A stretch of DNA of 64,000 nucleotides from Membranipora membranacea (taxonomy: Eukaryota > Bryozoa > Gymnolaemata > Cheilostomatida > Membraniporidae). Made by a program: the position numbers and the translations under genes. The DNA lies in NCBI GenBank assembly GCA_914767715.1, contig OU612067.1, forward strand, positions 4,216,001 through 4,280,000, in the 5' to 3' direction. Shown one piece after another: positions 50,001 to 62,300 of the stretch; the stretch's first letter is position 1, and the number at the start of each line of letters is the position of its first letter. The notes below the pieces were generated by a model. The model saw only the letters and a list, made by a program, of their open reading frames with translations, ran no database searches and was not told where the DNA came from.

Positions 50001-53000
50001 TGTGTCTTTCCTTGCTGTAATGATAAGAAGCATAAAAAGACATGAAATATATCATGTTGAATGACAGGTTTAACACGTCAAAGGCTAGATCAATATTGTC
50101 TGGGGCCTTAAAATACCATGGGTGTCTACACGTATTCTCTGACTGTGTAATTACATGATTTCACAACCTCTCACTTTAAGATGATAAAAGACACAAGTGT
50201 ATATGTCTAACTCTTGACACATTTTACAACTATAATCATACATGTTATCATTATTATAATGTTTTGCTAAGTCATACAGAACCAGGAAAGATTCTAACTC
50301 TAAATTAGAAATGACCTAGGTCAGTCAGGTCAAAGGAGTTCTTTGCTCAGAAGTTGGGTTACTAATACTAATATAATACACTCACAGGTGCCACAGTCAT
50401 GCCCTGTGTAGTTTTGACGAGTGTGACTATCTGTGGTTGGTTAGATGGCCCAGATTTGTGTACAGTGATTATCTGTTTACCACCAGCTCCTGTAGTGAAC
50501 TGAGGAGTAGATGTACGGAGTATGGTAGTTGGTCTGCCTGGTGTGCCTCCGGCTACCTGTACTGTGTTATCTAAAGTATAATCAGATAGCAATGTCACTT
50601 ATTTATACACAAAGTTATGGGCATGTTTACGGTGGACAGTCCATCAATTATATTTTTTATTATTAGACTTATTACAGACTTATTTCCTGTTCATCCATTC
50701 AAACTCAGCATCAGTTTTAATCTGTGCACAATGTTTATACCATAGAGTTATCATAATATACTACTTAGTATAGTATAGTATATACTATATAGTATATAAT
50801 AACTCTATGGTTTATACTAATCACATATAATTGATGTAGCTCACAACAAAATGCGAAATCAGCATTATCCTGCAGATAAATAGAACCTGTTACATTTCTC
50901 TTACTGATGATACAAGAGAGGTGAAGTAATTACAAGGGGGGAAGTGCGCTATTTTTACAGACTTGAAAATATACATAATTATTTGCTAGTGAAATTTGGT
51001 GCTAGCTAAAATTAAGTAAACTAGCAAAAAAAACTCTAGCTGATATTTACTTATCCTTCTATTTTAGTATCATACTCACTCTGTACTGGCGTGACTCTAA
51101 CACCCTGAGGAGTAACCACAGTGGGTGTTACCACTTTAATACCACCAGGTCCAGCTGTATTCATCTTTGGTGTGGCAGCGGCAGCTGCAGCAAGAGCAGC
51201 TATACCTGTCATGTTCTGTCCCTGGCCAGCCTGTCAAACATAGAATAATAATATCAGGTGATGAAATCAGGACACACTCTGATGTCCGGCCATATTTGGA
51301 TAGAGGATCAATGTGTAAACAAAGTTGATACCAATCACAAACTATCCATGATGATTGTCAAATCTGACCAACGGTCTGTCACTTAATATGACGATATAAT
51401 TCCAATCGAAAGAATCTTTTTTTCAGACGTTAACCTTTTGGGGGATACACTATTCTATGATACGCTCGGTCAAGGTTGACAACTTACAGCTGATGTGACA
51501 ACTTTAACAGGCTGTTTCATGCCGCCGCTCTGTATTATCCTGGGAGATCCCGGTGTTACTTTGCTCTGAGAGGCTGTAGAGGCAGCAGTGGATGTTGGAG
51601 TCTGTGGTGCCATGTCATACCTACCACACAAAGAAGAACATAAAGCATCTATGAAAACATACTCTCTTCTATTGTCATGATGCCCCACTTTTATTTCAAT
51701 TTTTTGTATTGGTGATCGCATTTTGGCAGTCATAAGTAAGCCTGTTACAGTTACGGCATTAAGGCATACTTTTGTATCTGTAGATGGTAAGCGTCGGCTG
51801 TAGGGAGTCCTGTCCAGCATACTTCCAGTGACATTGTGGAGGCTCTGACTAGCTGTACTTTGGCTGGAGCAGCAGGCTTCTCTGTAAATATTTCCGTCAC
51901 ATAGAATGTTACTCAATCATAGTCGGAACATTGTCTAGGGCTGTATAACATCTATTCTAAAAGAATGCTAAGTACAAGAATGATAACTCAGGCGATGAAC
52001 ACCCATTTAACATAATGACCTCTATTTGGTGGAGTTAGTTGAGTAGCTTGGCTGTAAGATTTTCTGTTGATATAGGATGTTTGAATGAGGGTACATTGAT
52101 TGGCAAGACAAAAAATGGATCGCAGAATACCATAATTTCATCAATTTATTGACACATAGACAGCATCAGCATGTGCTGCACTATGCACTACCACCATTTT
52201 GAATTTCACCAGCCAGACTGGCTTTCCCGATATCTCACCTGTTTCTAGGAACCAGAGATCTTTGAAGCAGACTTGGTTATTCCAGGCTTTTCGGTACCCG
52301 TCCCGACCTGACCAAACGTACAGGCGAGAGTTGATGGCTACTGAACAGTGACCAGCTCGAGATCGCGGCAAAGAATCCTCAGCCAACTCGCATACTAGTG
52401 GCTCCCATTCTTGTGTATCTGTGTATAGCAATACAAAATTATATTAAAATAAAAGTTTGGGGAATACTATCTGATGGATGCAATAACTATCGTTGTATGG
52501 GGCAGGGGTTTAGTTGACAGTTTTCAAATAAATCCCATCTTACAGTGTGATGACTACAACAAGTCTAACCAACAAGAGATGACCAATTTGCATGACCTCA
52601 CTGGTGAGAGTGACAATATCCCGATCAGATCAAAACGAAAATGTAACCTGAAATATGATCCTACCCTGGGTGCTGGGTTCTCGATCTATATATACATGTT
52701 TATAGCCCTGATTACACAAGATAAGTCTGCCCCAATATAAATCACCAACTAATACCTCATCAAACGCCAAAAACATACCTAAATTTAGACCTCCAAGGGT
52801 GTTTGTACACTTCCATTCCTTTTCGTGTGTTGCAACTTTACCATCATCCATAACCAGTGGTACCCAACCACCGAACACATACATCTTATTACCGATTACA
52901 GTGGACGAGTGAAGACTCCTGGGTAGCGGTGCAGATCCATTCAATGTAGGCTTAGTCCAGTTCATAGTCTCTGCAATTAGGAATTTAATCAGATACAAGT

Positions 53001-55556
53001 GAATATTCTAAACTCGATAATTATAATTAGACACCACAATTTATTTTCCTCTTCTTCTGTGTTTGTGCGATAATGTTTTGTCCTGTTAATCAAGTAAAAT
53101 TCTTCGTTCCTAGATTACAACTGAGTCTTTTTTTAATACATCTTTTAATATCGGTATAATGAACTCATGACACCAGGAGCTTATGCAACTAATATTAGTT
53201 AAGGCCTTACCAAGGTTGAGTGTCCACAGATCTCCGAGCCTACAACCACTCATACCACCATATATGATGAGATATGGTGTTCCTCCACTCTCCTCTTTGC
53301 TCACATACACATTAGCAGTATGCGATTCTCTAGGTGAGGGGGGAGTTCCTGTAGCGTTAGGATATTCCCAAGCAAGTGCATTCACCAGGTTAGTTGGCTT
53401 CAATTCCAGCACATACAAGTCATTCAAATACCTATGAGATGGGGGAAAAGCAACATCAGTTATTAAAACATCCCAGTGATCGGGTCAATTTGTGAAAACA
53501 TGATTTTCAATTTGTAAAGTTGGTTTAAACCATTACTGCTTCACTAGCAAGTATGGTTACTATTATTCCATAGTTCAGGACTGACAGCATCATGAAATAA
53601 TAATTTCTTAAGTTTGACACTGGATGCTGGCTGACAATAATGTGGATTTTCGGTAGTTGGTTGTATTCATTACCAAATATGTGTTTACATGTTCATGGTT
53701 GTAATAATATCTTCTAAACTTACCTTGGTATGTTGTTCTTGGGATCATCCGAGTCATTAGCTAATCCACCAAACAGATACACTTTATTCAACCACAGTGA
53801 GAAGCTATGTCCTGTTCATAAAATAGATTGTGCAATTATTCATGTATCATGTAGAGAAACGAACACAATGAACGGACAATTTCCATTACAAGAACTATAA
53901 CATTGAATATAGGAGTTGTCTCCTCAATCTACAAGGACAGGCAACTCCTAGTTCATACTTATGTACCCATTTTACAGTGTCTTGAAAGAACATCACTGTG
54001 CCTGGTATGTTTTGTTGTAGACAATTATGATCTTCGGACGTGGTAGACCAATAGTTAACTATTTTCAGTAAGGCATCTTCAATAACATAGCCTACTATTA
54101 ATAAAAAATTGCAAGCATCTTGGGTGACCTAGGCATATGAATAATTTAAATACGCTGATTTTTAAACCTTACCGAGTCTAGGGCATGGCATCGGGTGATT
54201 CTTTGGAGGTTTTGGTTTCAGTCTCCTCCATTCCCATCTGCTTGCTTGTAGCTCATACAACTCATTAGAATATTTACCATATTCTGTCATACCACCAAAC
54301 ACCAGAATTCTTGTACCGTCACACACAAATCCATAGGCAGCGCATCCGGGTGGGATATCTCCACGAACAGCAGGTACAAACCACTGATTGGTGGCTACAA
54401 ATAATCAACAATGAAACTCTTAGCATGGCATACAAATTTGTAGTGCATACCACGACAAGAATTAGTATACTGTATTTGTTTGCTGTATAAGTTCCTACTT
54501 TATTACCGTAGACATGCCTGTGCATTTGCAGAAAAGATTTCCATTCCCAATACCTGTAAGTGGATGCCAACGCAAGGAATGGTTCTCCTTCTCAATCTTA
54601 ATCCCGGCTGTTGAAGCAAAACACCAGTATGATACCTTTAGTAATTAATATAGCAAAACACGAGCTTATTAATTGGACATGAGAATTTGCGCACTTCATC
54701 TTTACATTAAAGTGATCTGTATTCCTGTTGCTACCTTTAATGACAGAAGTACGCCCGTCACTGATTGAATAATTGGGACAAGTTTCAATTGAGAGCTAGA
54801 TAAAATGTCATTTGAGATAGGCCAAACATTTGCATATTTGTCTTCCTGAATATTGACTCAGGCCAAAAAGTTAGTGACTGGGATGCTACGCTGAGAATCC
54901 ATTGACCAAAATGACCATTGATTGACCAAGGAGTTAGAGGGATTGACTATAAAGAAAAGCTGTAGGTAGATCAAGCAGGGCCAGTTATGTGAGATCTATT
55001 CACAATTATTGTCAATGATGGTGAGCTAGATAAGTGTGTGATCCAATTCCAGAACTCCTTGTCCTGTGTCACTGTGCTGAACAGACCGTTTCTCCAAGTC
55101 CAGTTCATTAGTTTCATTCATCATCATCATGAGTGGCCCTGTTGTTTGAATCTTAATTAAACTGTTATCACATCATCAGCAATAAAATTTTAGTTATCCA
55201 TTGAAATTAAAAATCAAAGAGGATCAAAGTCATACCATTACATGTTTTACAACTAATTATCAATGGAAAGACACATAAATAGACTTAAGACTTAATAATT
55301 GCGCGTTAGCTTCAATGAAAAAGTTAAATGTTCAATCCATTAATTTGGTTATGTGAGGAAAGAAGAAGTTAAAAATACTTATTATTATGTAGATACCTGT
55401 GTTGAACACATGAAGTTCATCTACAATGCCTTCATTTCCACCACCGAACACCACCATTAGGTCTTTGATTGCAACAGCCCTGTGGCCATGTCTGGGTCTA
55501 GGGGATGGTCCAGTAGTGTTAGTGATCCTCTTCCATTTCACTGTGGGTGCCGCCAT
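38066..55556 (-). CDS. HCFC1: Host cell factor 1 (HCFC1) orthologue
   Basis: Twenty exons: 55397-55556, 54173-54394, 53724-53811, 53211-53431, 52779-52970, 52239-52418, 51770-51881, 51488-51620, 51080-51230, 50386-50570, 49868-50014, 49442-49739, 49045-49215, 48650-48796, 44886-45061, 43264-43419, 41715-41909, 40620-40800, 39877-39996 and 38066-38268. They sum to 3,438 nt (1,145 residues), all in phase. HCF-1 is a nuclear co-regulator linking transcription factors to chromatin-modifying complexes. Residues ~1-360 are the kelch propeller ([70 protein letters not shown]). Next come the first FN3 strand segment ([14 protein letters not shown]), a Gln/Thr/Val-rich middle, an acidic Glu/Pro stretch, FN3 repeats ([52 protein letters not shown]) and a basic tail (PDAKRVKLE) that acts as a nuclear signal in homologues. 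I saw no vertebrate HCF-PRO repeats. The start codon lies in AAAATGGCGGC. Confidence 0.97.
38666..38714. repeat. Perfect 16-bp-stem hairpin
   Basis: GCCTAAATTCTCTCAT (38666-38681) and its exact reverse complement (38699-38714) enclose a 17-base loop. It sits in the last intron of HCFC1. The stem is too short for a usual microRNA precursor. Confidence 0.75.
39222..39262. repeat. (TG)n microsatellite
   Basis: About 20 TG units with one CG interruption, in the last intron of HCFC1. Confidence 0.92.
42671..43242. mobile_element. Fold-back MITE flanked by TTAA
   Basis: The ends AGCATCCACACAATGAA are perfect inverted repeats, each bordered by TTAA (42667-42670 and 43243-43246), the target used by piggyBac-type elements. 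The arms remain partly complementary for about 100 bp inward (shared ATCAAAG, CTCCAGCT and AAGCTT blocks), so this is an aged copy. It is non-coding, 572 bp, in HCFC1 intron 16; its right end is only 17 bases from the exon 16 donor. Confidence 0.72.
45062..48649. other. HCFC1 intron 14 (3.6 kb)
   Basis: The longest HCFC1 intron. Apart from the degenerate SINE at about 45838-45975 I see no coding sequence, RNA gene or repeat I can name. Several 70-150 codon open frames on the plus strand (46199-46474, 48067-48519) have no domain or splice support. Confidence 0.5.
45838..45975 (+). mobile_element. Degenerate tRNA-derived SINE
   Basis: GGCTGATTGGTAGGGCACC resembles a tRNA A box (D arm). It is followed ~45 bases later by a decayed B-box region (GTGGGTATAGAACTTTGATC) and a non-tRNA body (GAAGTCATCCTTCATCTGG) of the sort seen in invertebrate SINEs. 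The boundaries are approximate. Confidence 0.45.
48855..48893. repeat. Short hairpin element, copy B
   Basis: AAGAGTTGTC and GACAACTCCT arms around ~19 bp in HCFC1 intron 13; same family as 27522-27560 and 53910-53950. Confidence 0.55.
50741..50809. mobile_element. 69-bp palindromic mini-element with 8-bp duplication
   Basis: Ends CATAGAGTTAT and ATAACTCTATG are perfect inverted repeats. GTTTATAC flanks the element on both sides (50733-50740 and 50810-50817). The centre is a near-palindromic TAGTATA-rich run. An 8-bp duplication suggests hAT mobilisation. It lies in HCFC1 intron 9. Confidence 0.75.
53910..53950. repeat. Short hairpin element, copy A
   Basis: TAGGAGTTG and CAACTCCTA are perfect 9-bp arms; the centre is GTC-rich. 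In HCFC1 intron 2. Confidence 0.55.
54554..54607 (-). other. Possible 54-nt cassette exon of HCFC1
   Basis: Within intron 1 there is a segment with an AG acceptor (TTCAACAG) and a GT donor (ACAG/GTATTG). It is open in the HCFC1 frame, in phase 1 on both sides, and encodes [18 protein letters not shown]. Including it would insert 18 residues between kelch strands at FNT/ATNQWF without changing the frame. Human HCFC1 has no such insert at this point, so it may be a chance frame. Confidence 0.35.
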
Positions 55557-56013
55557 TTTCTTGAGGTTGTTCAAGTCGCTGGGGGTAAGATGGCTCTCAA
55601 GTACCCGGATTATAAACAATAATAACAAATTGGGGCATAGAAACACCAATGCAGCAGTTCTATTCATAATATTAGTTTATTTACCGCATTTATGTTTATT
55701 CATTTTTCTACTATAAGTACCAGCCAAGCAGGAGTTTTAAGAATCATGTTGGGTAATTTAAACACTGGGGTTATCAAATAAGAGAAATTCACTGTCACCA
55801 AAGAAAATTCAAAAACTGCAGTATTGGGGAGAACGCAATGTTTCAATGTGACCTAGCAGAAGCACATTAATTTTAACATGACCATCCGATCAAACAACTC
55901 AATCAACTCATCGTGAAGACTTGTAGATTGCTACTTGGTTATGAATCGCTATCTTTAGCAGACCAGGGCTTTATTAATGTGGTACAACCATATGTCCACG
56001 TATGTATTTGTGC
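55557..56013. other. HCFC1 upstream region
   Basis: Contains the HCFC1 5' UTR and promoter. The frame stays open upstream of the chosen ATG to 55667, but that extension has no resemblance to HCF proteins. The part beyond ~55.9 kb may already belong to the LINE. Confidence 0.4.
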
Positions 56014-59000
56014 TTAATTTTAAAATCCCCCCTGTAGTGTTTATGACAAAACAGAGGGTGGGCTGCCCCTAAAGAGGGACGCAAGTTGCCCGGTGTCCTC
56101 GTACTGAGAGTGTGATACATCCTAGTAAACTAGAATGCATCCTAGAGGTGAGGCCATGGTGGACCTCCTAATCGTGAGTGTGCAGCAAGCTGCCAGAAAC
56201 TGAAACAGGCACTAATCAGCCATTGGCCATGACACTTTGATCTTAGCCAATAGGCCGAGAAGCGATTTAATTTTAAAATCCTCTCTATGAATGCTAACTC
56301 GATAACTGGTAAACTGAACCTGATAAAATGTTATGCAGAAACATATAATCCTGACCTAGTGTACATTTTCGAAACCAAAATTTCCGACACTTTTGATGAC
56401 AATGAACTACTAGGTGATAAATACACTTTGTGGCGAAAAGACAGAGCCCAAGGTGGTGGTGGGGTACTTATTGCCATGAAGAATGACTCCAATGCAAAAT
56501 TTCTAGACAGCAAATTTGGACCAGGTGAGTGTGTTGTAATTAAAATACAAATCCGAGACTAATTGCGTTTAATGTTGTGACATTTTATAGACCGCCATCA
56601 GAATATGAGCTCGACAATCTAAAAGAGATTATTGAAACATACAGTGGAGCCAATAGCTCTATTGTAGTAGGGGATTTTAACCTGCCTGATATTGAGTGGT
56701 CTGCAGACCCTCCCCATGTAAAACCCACATCAAATAGGAAAGCATTGCACCAAAGAGCTCTTGACATAATTACTGAAGCTGATCTTGTGCAATTTGTTCA
56801 TGAACCGACCCACCGACTCGGTAACACCCTAGATTTGGTGTTGGTTAATAGAGCTCTGCTTGATGAGATAAATGTAGCATGTGACATTAATCATCCTATT
56901 TCTGATCATAATATGTTGTTGATTGAAGTTTCTATTCAAGAATTTAGTTCCAACGCCGCAGCTCAGCAAGCCAGCCTAAGAAAGAAATATAACTTCAAGA
57001 AGGCAAACTTCTCTGAGATAGAACAGGAGTACAGCAAACTCAAGGACAGACTGCCTTTGTATGGAAATGTCTACAGGCTATGGGAGGATTTTGATTGTAC
57101 AACTAGACAAGCTCTTGACAACCTTCCAGCACGCTTGCCGAAGCCCAGTGGAGAGCCCTGGATCACTCGTAATATCGTAAGAAAGCTCCGTAAGCTTAAG
57201 CGTTTACACGATAAAAGCAATAATTTTCCTAGCATAAAACATCAGAAAGAACATGATGACTTTGAAAAGCAGCTGTTCCAAGAAATTAGCAAAGCAAAAG
57301 GCGGCTATATCAAGGACCACCTTACAGCCCGTATGGAGGAAGGGAATCACAAACCACTCTACAACTATCTAAAGAAACACACTGGACTGAGGATGCCGAA
57401 TGCCTTAGCGAGCCACTTTGCCAAAGTGTAGGAATCTCAAACTCTTCCTATACCTAGTTTTAATGTTTCACTCTATCCACCAATGGATCCTGTAAGAATT
57501 AATAGATCAGGTGTTGAAAACCTTGTTCACAAACTTGATGTAAGGAAAGCTTTTTGACCTGATAATATAATGTCAAAGGTTTGAAGAAATTTACTAATAA
57601 TGTTCTTTCTTTTCTTGATTGTGTTATATCACTTCTTTCTATAAGTCTATAAGTCTATAAGCTTGTTTACCACTGATTTGGAAAAGCCATTGTGGCCCCC
57701 ATTTTTAAAGGAGGCAACAGATCTGATGTCAATAACTATAGGCCTATCAGCTTGACATGTGTTTTGTGCAAACTACTAGAACATATTATCTCATCTAACA
57801 TATGGAGTCTTATAGATAACTATAATAATGTTACAGAAAATCAGCATGGTTTCCGAAAAAAATCTAAACACGACTACACAGCTCCTCCATGTCACACACA
57901 GAGCGGCTCTGGACCAAAATCGAAATTATAATATTGTGAGCTTCGACTTCACCAAAGCGTTTGACCGGGTGCCTCACGAACTCCTGGTCTATAAACTATC
58001 GAGATATAATTTTGAAAAAACTAGTGTTCAGTGGATCAGTGACTGGCTCAAGGGCAGATCCTCGGTGGTCTCCGCGAATGGACATCTTTCCAAGGAGTTT
58101 GAGGTCTGTTCTGGAGTCCCCCAGGGCTCTGTGCTTGGGCCTCTCCTTTTCCTACTTTATATAAATGATATCCATACTAATGTTATCCACTCAGATTGTC
58201 GGTTATATGCTGACGACACCCTCCTTTCTTGTGACATTACTAATGACCCAACCTTACTCCAGAAGGATGTTGATAGCTTTTTTGACTGGGCTTGCTCATG
58301 AGGGATGGTGTTTAACCCTAGAAAGTGTGTTCACGTTCAAATAGGTAAAACTGAGCCAGAAAATAATGTCATACTGGGAAGTGGACCCATCCCAACATCG
58401 GGCTGCGTTAAATACTTAGGTGTTCACATTCAATCTGACCTCAAGTGGAATAAACACATATCTAACATTACTGCTAAAGCCAATAGATCTCTTGGTTACC
58501 TACGTCGAAATTTATCTGAAGCCCCATCTAAGACTAAATTGATAACCTATAAAACTGTTGTTCGTCCAATTTTGGAACATGCTATACTCCTGTATGGTCC
58601 CCGCACAATGCTGGGTTGATTAACAGTATTGACAAAGTTCAAAGATGTGCTGTAAGCAATGAACTAGTTCATTGCTGTAAGATGGACCTTTCGTCTGAAA
58701 AAACTAGACAGTGTAACTGAATGCATGTCACATAAACATCTTATTTCACTTCATGACAGGAGAGCAGAACTAGATACACTCTTCCTTAGAAAGATTGAAG
58801 CTGGTCTCTATGATATCAAATTGAATACTTTTGTACATTTTGCTGCCCATCACAATACGAGAGGTAAAGTAATAAGCTGGAGACACAACTTGAATCAGTG
58901 GCGATACGGTTATTTTAATCGTGTACGAGGTGAGATAAAAATATATTTTGATGATTCTATAGCTAATAACTAACCTTACCATCTCCTAACATCTAACACA

Positions 59001-59357
59001 TTTACAGTACTATGCTAAGTTGCGCTACTCTCAATTTTGAAAACTAGTAGCCGGGTATCACAGACCAGCGATTTCTTCAAAATGGTGTTGCTCAGCGTAA
59101 AAATTTTATTCCATTGCTTTTCAATTTCATTTAACAACTTACTATAATTTTTCATGACTTGTAAAACATATACTTTTTGGCCCTCAATAACTTAATGCCT
59201 CATTAGACCACCTGCTGATAAACACTACAGCTACCTCGCAAACTACAGGAATGTCAATGCCGTTGCTGCACACATCAAACACATACCGTTTAATATATCC
59301 TGTATGAGTACCCTATTAGGCTAGGCGGTTAGGATTAATGGGGAAGTAAGTAAGTAA
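56014..59357 (+). mobile_element. Broken CR1/L2-like non-LTR retrotransposon (LINE)
   Basis: A plus-strand copy of a LINE with an apurinic-type endonuclease and a reverse transcriptase, dead by several frameshifts and stops. The endonuclease pieces lie at 56287-56562 and 56577-57431, with a catalytic-type Glu (FETKI), GDFN and SDH motifs. A degraded stretch follows (57432-57690). Reverse-transcriptase pieces lie at 57692-57931, 57828-58301, 58305-58619 and 58725-58973, with NYRPISL, FDRVPHELL, GVPQGSVLGPLLF and the YADD active site. The 3' end is uncertain; an (AAGT)n-like run at about 59343-59356 could be its tail. A 238-bp SINE splits the start of the endonuclease frame. Confidence 0.85.
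56029..56266 (-). mobile_element. SINE with U2 snRNA-derived head, 15-bp target duplication
   Basis: On the minus strand the element opens ATCGCTTCTCGGCC, a one-base change, then TTGGCTAAGATCA: the first ~34 nt follow the 5' end of U2 snRNA, after which similarity stops. The body is ~200 bp of unrelated sequence ending in a short G run. The 15-bp direct repeat TTAATTTTAAAATCC flanks it exactly (56014-56028 and 56267-56281), proving insertion by retroposition. The U2 5' end sits flush against the duplication. Removing the insert rejoins the LINE endonuclease frame, so it inserted into the LINE. SINEs with snRNA-derived heads are known in a few animals. Confidence 0.85.
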
Positions 59358-62300
59358 TGTATCGTTCCGTAATAGGCTCATCATACATAGTAGATAGGTC
59401 CAATCTTCACCATATAGCTCGTCTCCATCTACCTCTAGTAGTTTAGCCTGCCACATGCCACTTCACTGGGGGGGGGGGCGCGCAGGCTTTCTGTAGTTGC
59501 AGTTGTAGTTCCAGTATCATCCCCCCCCCCCCGTTCGGTGTTTTGGGGAGTGTTGCAGATTGTGCCTTCTGGTCTGAGTAAGGCTGGTGGTCTAGGAGAG
59601 ATGAAGTGAACGATAGTGGTGGCCACCTAGTTGTCAAAATACAAGGCCCTAAACAAGCATAGTCTCTATTCTCTCCTTCAGCAGTTCCCACTCCATAGCT
59701 CTGATGTACTGGTGGCATAGTATGTTTGTCCCATGTTGTTTATCATGCTCTTAGCCTGTCTTGACAAGCTTGACAGAAATAATATGAATATACTAGGCCT
59801 ATTGATCACTAGCACCAAGTCTAAGAGCCAATACAATATCATTGGATCATGCCTTCAGGCTGGCTTGTCTAGGCTTGTTTAATTCAATGCTTGAACTAAG
59901 CCCCCTTTAGCGAATGGAGCGTATTTTAACAACCACTAGGGGTGACTCTTAAAAGCCCTAGATCATGGTTATCTGATCATATTTTAGGACAACTTGCCTT
60001 TTCATTCGCATAGTATGAACAGCACAAAAAGAGAATGACTTGTCTTTTCTATGCAGTCTGTGTGACCAAAGAACTTGGGTTTATTCCATTATTCCATATT
60101 CAAAGTGGTCCAAAGTCAGATGGCTGCAAGTGCGAGTTTTGTGGCATAACGCTATCCTTAAAGGGCAACCAGGGTTTCAGAAAAGTTCTCATCAATTGAT
60201 AGCAGATTGCACCTTATGCATAGGGAAAAAGACCAAATCTAATTCGGATGATTATTCAGTGAGAATTCCTTTTAAATATTTCATCCAACACATGCTAAAA
60301 TGGCCTTTGAGTTTTGTATGGACAAAGCTGATGCTGCTTAGCAAATTCTTTACTACCAATTTATGCATTGCTGCAAAACCCTGGTTGCCCTTTAATTCAT
60401 TTCCTCTGTCTAAGAAAACTAGTCAAAACATTTGGAGTTGTACCCTCAGAGAATCTTTTTTTTTCCATTTCCTTAACCCACAAACTGCTAGATTTTAATA
60501 ATTGTCCCAGTCTAAAGTGCCAGGGCCTTCTGGCCTGTCTGAATTTTTGGGTCAATGCTGCTGGTCCAAGACTTGGTGCTTGTCGGTCTTGCCTTGCCTT
60601 GTCTTGGTGACAACAGCTTACTCACTCACTCGTCTTAACATTATACGAAAGAAAACACTCAAATTTTCGATAATCGGAACAGTGAGAGTTGGGTACTTAT
60701 GTATAACAAATTTATGATGAGCATTCACAAATCATGAACTGAAATGGAGTTCATTGCACAAAGGTACTCGCCTCTGTTTATGATGATGGTTACCAAATTT
60801 CTGATGGCTAGATGGAATCAAGCAGTAATGTAGTGCAAAAACAAGAATGGTAATGAATAATGCAATAGAAACAGGGCCCATGGTACAATTTTATAAGCAA
60901 TACAATACAAGTAGTCAAGCATCAATAACATCAAGTTTTTTACCTCCAGTGAAATCAGTGCGACCTATAAATCGTAGTTTACTTTTATTTATGAACTATA
61001 ATTTTTTGTACTGGTAATTGTTGCAGTGCACAATTTTTTTCTGCGCCGTCCACCACAGTCCAACTTCGAGCAGCCAACAAAAGAGATTGACTTTACATGT
61101 TATATGTTAGAGTTGTCATTTGCAAGATGCTATTGTTTATGGATGTTTTTTAGCATTCCAGCATTTGAACGCTATCTTTTTTATGACATATCGGTTTGCC
61201 CAATCCTTCTTTGAGCTAATTTGAATATATGAACAAATGTCATTAAATATTAGTCCCAAACCATCAGTTTGAAACAATAATAACGTTACAAGGTCTGTTT
61301 TGTCAGATTAATAAAAAAGGCATATTGAGTGACTGTGAAATTGAATTTTATTGAGCGAATTGCATGTATTTTTAAATAGAAAAGGGGAGACTGTCAAATT
61401 TCATACTTTTAAAAAAAATAACATCACTATTGTTTTTTAAAAGAAAGCATACAGTTGGTTTTTACATTTGAATTATTCATTTAGCTCAAAACTGAAAGTT
61501 ATGTTTTTGCTAATCAAATTGCAAGATTTTTAATGAGGATTGTAGGAACGAAGAGAAAGATAACATTAGTAAAGATTTGCATTATTCTTAAAGTAGGGAG
61601 AAAAAAATGGTTTTGATGTAATATGTAAAACTATAATCTAGTTTTGAGGTAATCAAAATCAACACAAATAACAAAAAAGGACAGCGAAAAGGAAAAGCAA
61701 ATTTAAAAAAAAACAGCCAGAAGACTAGAAAAAGGTCTTTTTCAACAATTTAAGGCAAATTTCAGGGTTTTTTAAAGTCATTTAGATAATTTAACCAATG
61801 TAAGCTTCAAGTTACAAATTTATTAAATAAACATTTTTGGGAAGTTTGTCGGGAACCTGTTGTGGCACCGTGTCAAATTGCTGAGTTATTATAAGGAAAA
61901 TATAAACAGACAGTTACTGTGTCAAAGCATATTATTAAGTTGAAATGTCTGCATTAATCAGAGAGGTGAGTAGCCAGACAGGTTTGTGGATTGAAGAAAA
62001 ATTGAAGAAAAGACCTTGCTCAGTCGACTGTTGACTTTATATCTTTGAAAGTAAAATTGTGGAAAATGGAAAAACATACAAAATTGACATTTATTTGGAA
62101 AGAAAGCAGATGTCACTGTTGGTTGACATGGGTCTATTGAAATTTAGATTATATTTTAAAATTGGCTCAAAAGTGGTGAAGAAATAGAAAAGTTTACAGA
62201 TTAACAAAACATAGAAAGTAGTCAAAGAAGTAGAAAGAAACAGTATCGTAAAACTTCCTAGAATAGCAGTAAATCCTTTTTTGGCAGACTTGTTATGATC

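Noticed and set aside
55557-55667. N-terminal extension of HCFC1 by 37 residues
   Set aside because: The extension is hydrophobic and unlike HCF proteins; the ATG at 55556 in ATGGCGGC context fits better.
60040-60498. 152-codon plus-strand frame in the right intergenic region
   Set aside because: No recognisable domain or repeat; the overlapping frames are equally open over shorter spans.
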